A model generated the notes under the pieces. That model was not told where the DNA came from. It worked only from the letters and a program-made list of their open reading frames with translations, and made no database searches. DNA of 64,000 nt from Liopterus haemorrhoidalis (lineage: Eukaryota > Arthropoda > Insecta > Coleoptera > Dytiscidae): positions 27,718,800 through 27,782,799 of the forward strand of contig OZ020619.1 in assembly GCA_963971575.1 (NCBI GenBank). The letters run 5' to 3'. The translations under genes and the position numbers were made by a program. Shown here piece by piece: positions 63,306-64,000 of this stretch. The stretch's first letter is position 1; every line of letters begins with the position of its first letter.

Positions 63306-64000
63306 CTATTTTAGCTCTAATGAACTCCGGTATGTGAGTTTCCAGCCATTGCTGGACTTTGCCTTGTGAGCTGGAGCATAATCTTGCTGGAAGATCCAAT
63401 GACCAGAATTATACATGGTCTCATTAAGAAGCTTGACGACCTTGTCCAAAATGTTATTTTGGCATGTTTTTGCACTTGTTTTCACATCCTGAGCACAAAA
63501 ATGTAGTTCAGTAACTCTTTCATACGAGACACCCCACCAAACCATCACAGATGTTGGAAGATGACCTCTCTGTACTCTGTGAATGACTTGAGCCGCCTTT
63601 CGAGAGCTATGTGCATACATCCGATCATTTTGTTCGATGTTGAAATTTTTTTCATAGAAAAAAGAATTTTGCGTTGCATGTTGTCTGCGTACTGGTGAAT
63701 CAGCTGTTTAGTTCAGGTCTTCCTGATGTCCCTTAGAGATGGAGTAAGCAAGTGTCCAGTGCTTCTTCGGCATGGGGGCTTGGCTTTAGGTCTGATTCGA
63801 TAACCCGGGACATACTCCGTGTCGAAATACTCATCTCCCACGACATGATTTTTTGTTTACGGGGTGCATTTCTCTAAATTCGGAAACTCAAGGCTTTGAT
63901 CACTGCTGGAGTTCGTACTGTTCGCAGGCGACCACTTCTTTGCCAATCTTCAATACCTTGGGTAGCCTTGAACCGATCAATAGTGCGATACACAAACTGG
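63306..64000 (-). mobile_element. Tc1-like element T2, runs off window
   Basis: Second copy of the T1 family, minus strand, its 5' part beyond the window. The frame 63620-63306 has VIHRVQRGHLPTSVMVWWG, then VSYERVTELHFCAQDVKT and WIFQQDYAPAHKA, the second catalytic Asp. Upstream, 64000-63640, the helix-turn-helix region is readable with breaks. It is preceded at 63250-63300 by a hAT-like end CTGGCGTACGCAAGAGG. Confidence 0.88.

Noticed and set aside
1..64000. LTR retrotransposons or endogenous viral genes
   Set aside because: No gag, aspartic protease, integrase, LTR pair or primer-binding site was recognised in any frame.

Overview
The window is AT-rich animal DNA, almost certainly from an insect: it carries two intact innexin genes, a divergent SIAH/SINA-type gene with spliced exons, and a dense, nested load of insect-type transposable elements (TEs). 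I cannot fix the order; a TE-rich hemipteran or beetle would fit, but this is weak inference. Most of the 64 kb is mobile DNA and only about 4 kb looks like host coding sequence. Some low-complexity stretches remain unassigned and are listed as such. || Layout: 0.3-2.8 kb holds two decayed LINEs. 4.7-7.0 kb is a bounded piggyBac element (TTAA target) with another repeat in its 3' part. 8.1-15.6 kb is a mariner zone with four copies of one family, a hAT nested inside an older repeat, and a tRNA-derived SINE. 16.1-22.8 kb is one TE stack: a THAP-exon element split by a Helitron and by a hAT that itself carries a 5'-truncated LINE. 22.9-24.2 kb is a decayed pogo element. 25.1-34.0 kb (minus strand) is the SIAH-like gene in three exons; its 6.1-kb first intron holds a second THAP element, LINEs, MITEs and a hAT containing a MITE. 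34.9-37.9 kb is a nearly complete pogo/Tigger element with a PHD finger. 38.1-40.5 kb is a Tc1-like element broken by a hAT and a SINE. 41.7-46.7 kb is a run of hATs, MITEs, fold-backs and SINEs. 47.9-49.0 kb and 57.7-58.9 kb are paralogous minus-strand innexins. Between them lie LINE ends, a possible DOCK-like exon, a G-rich degenerate repeat, a mariner deletion derivative, a Tigger MITE and a Harbinger-like MITE. 60.4-64.0 kb holds more hATs, a LINE endonuclease-like fragment and a second Tc1-like copy running off the end. || The elements do not form a pathway, but nesting gives relative ages. Target-site duplications (TSDs) show hAT into an older repeat, LINE into hAT, MITE into hAT, hAT and SINE into Tc1, and pogo into an interspersed repeat. 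The Helitron and hAT insertions in the 16-23 kb stack are checked against an empty site preserved in the second THAP-element copy at 28 kb. The most unusual item is that THAP-element family: both copies keep two convergent truncated 5' coding starts, one THAP-like and one unassigned, pointing to an autonomous two-gene parent that is not in this window.
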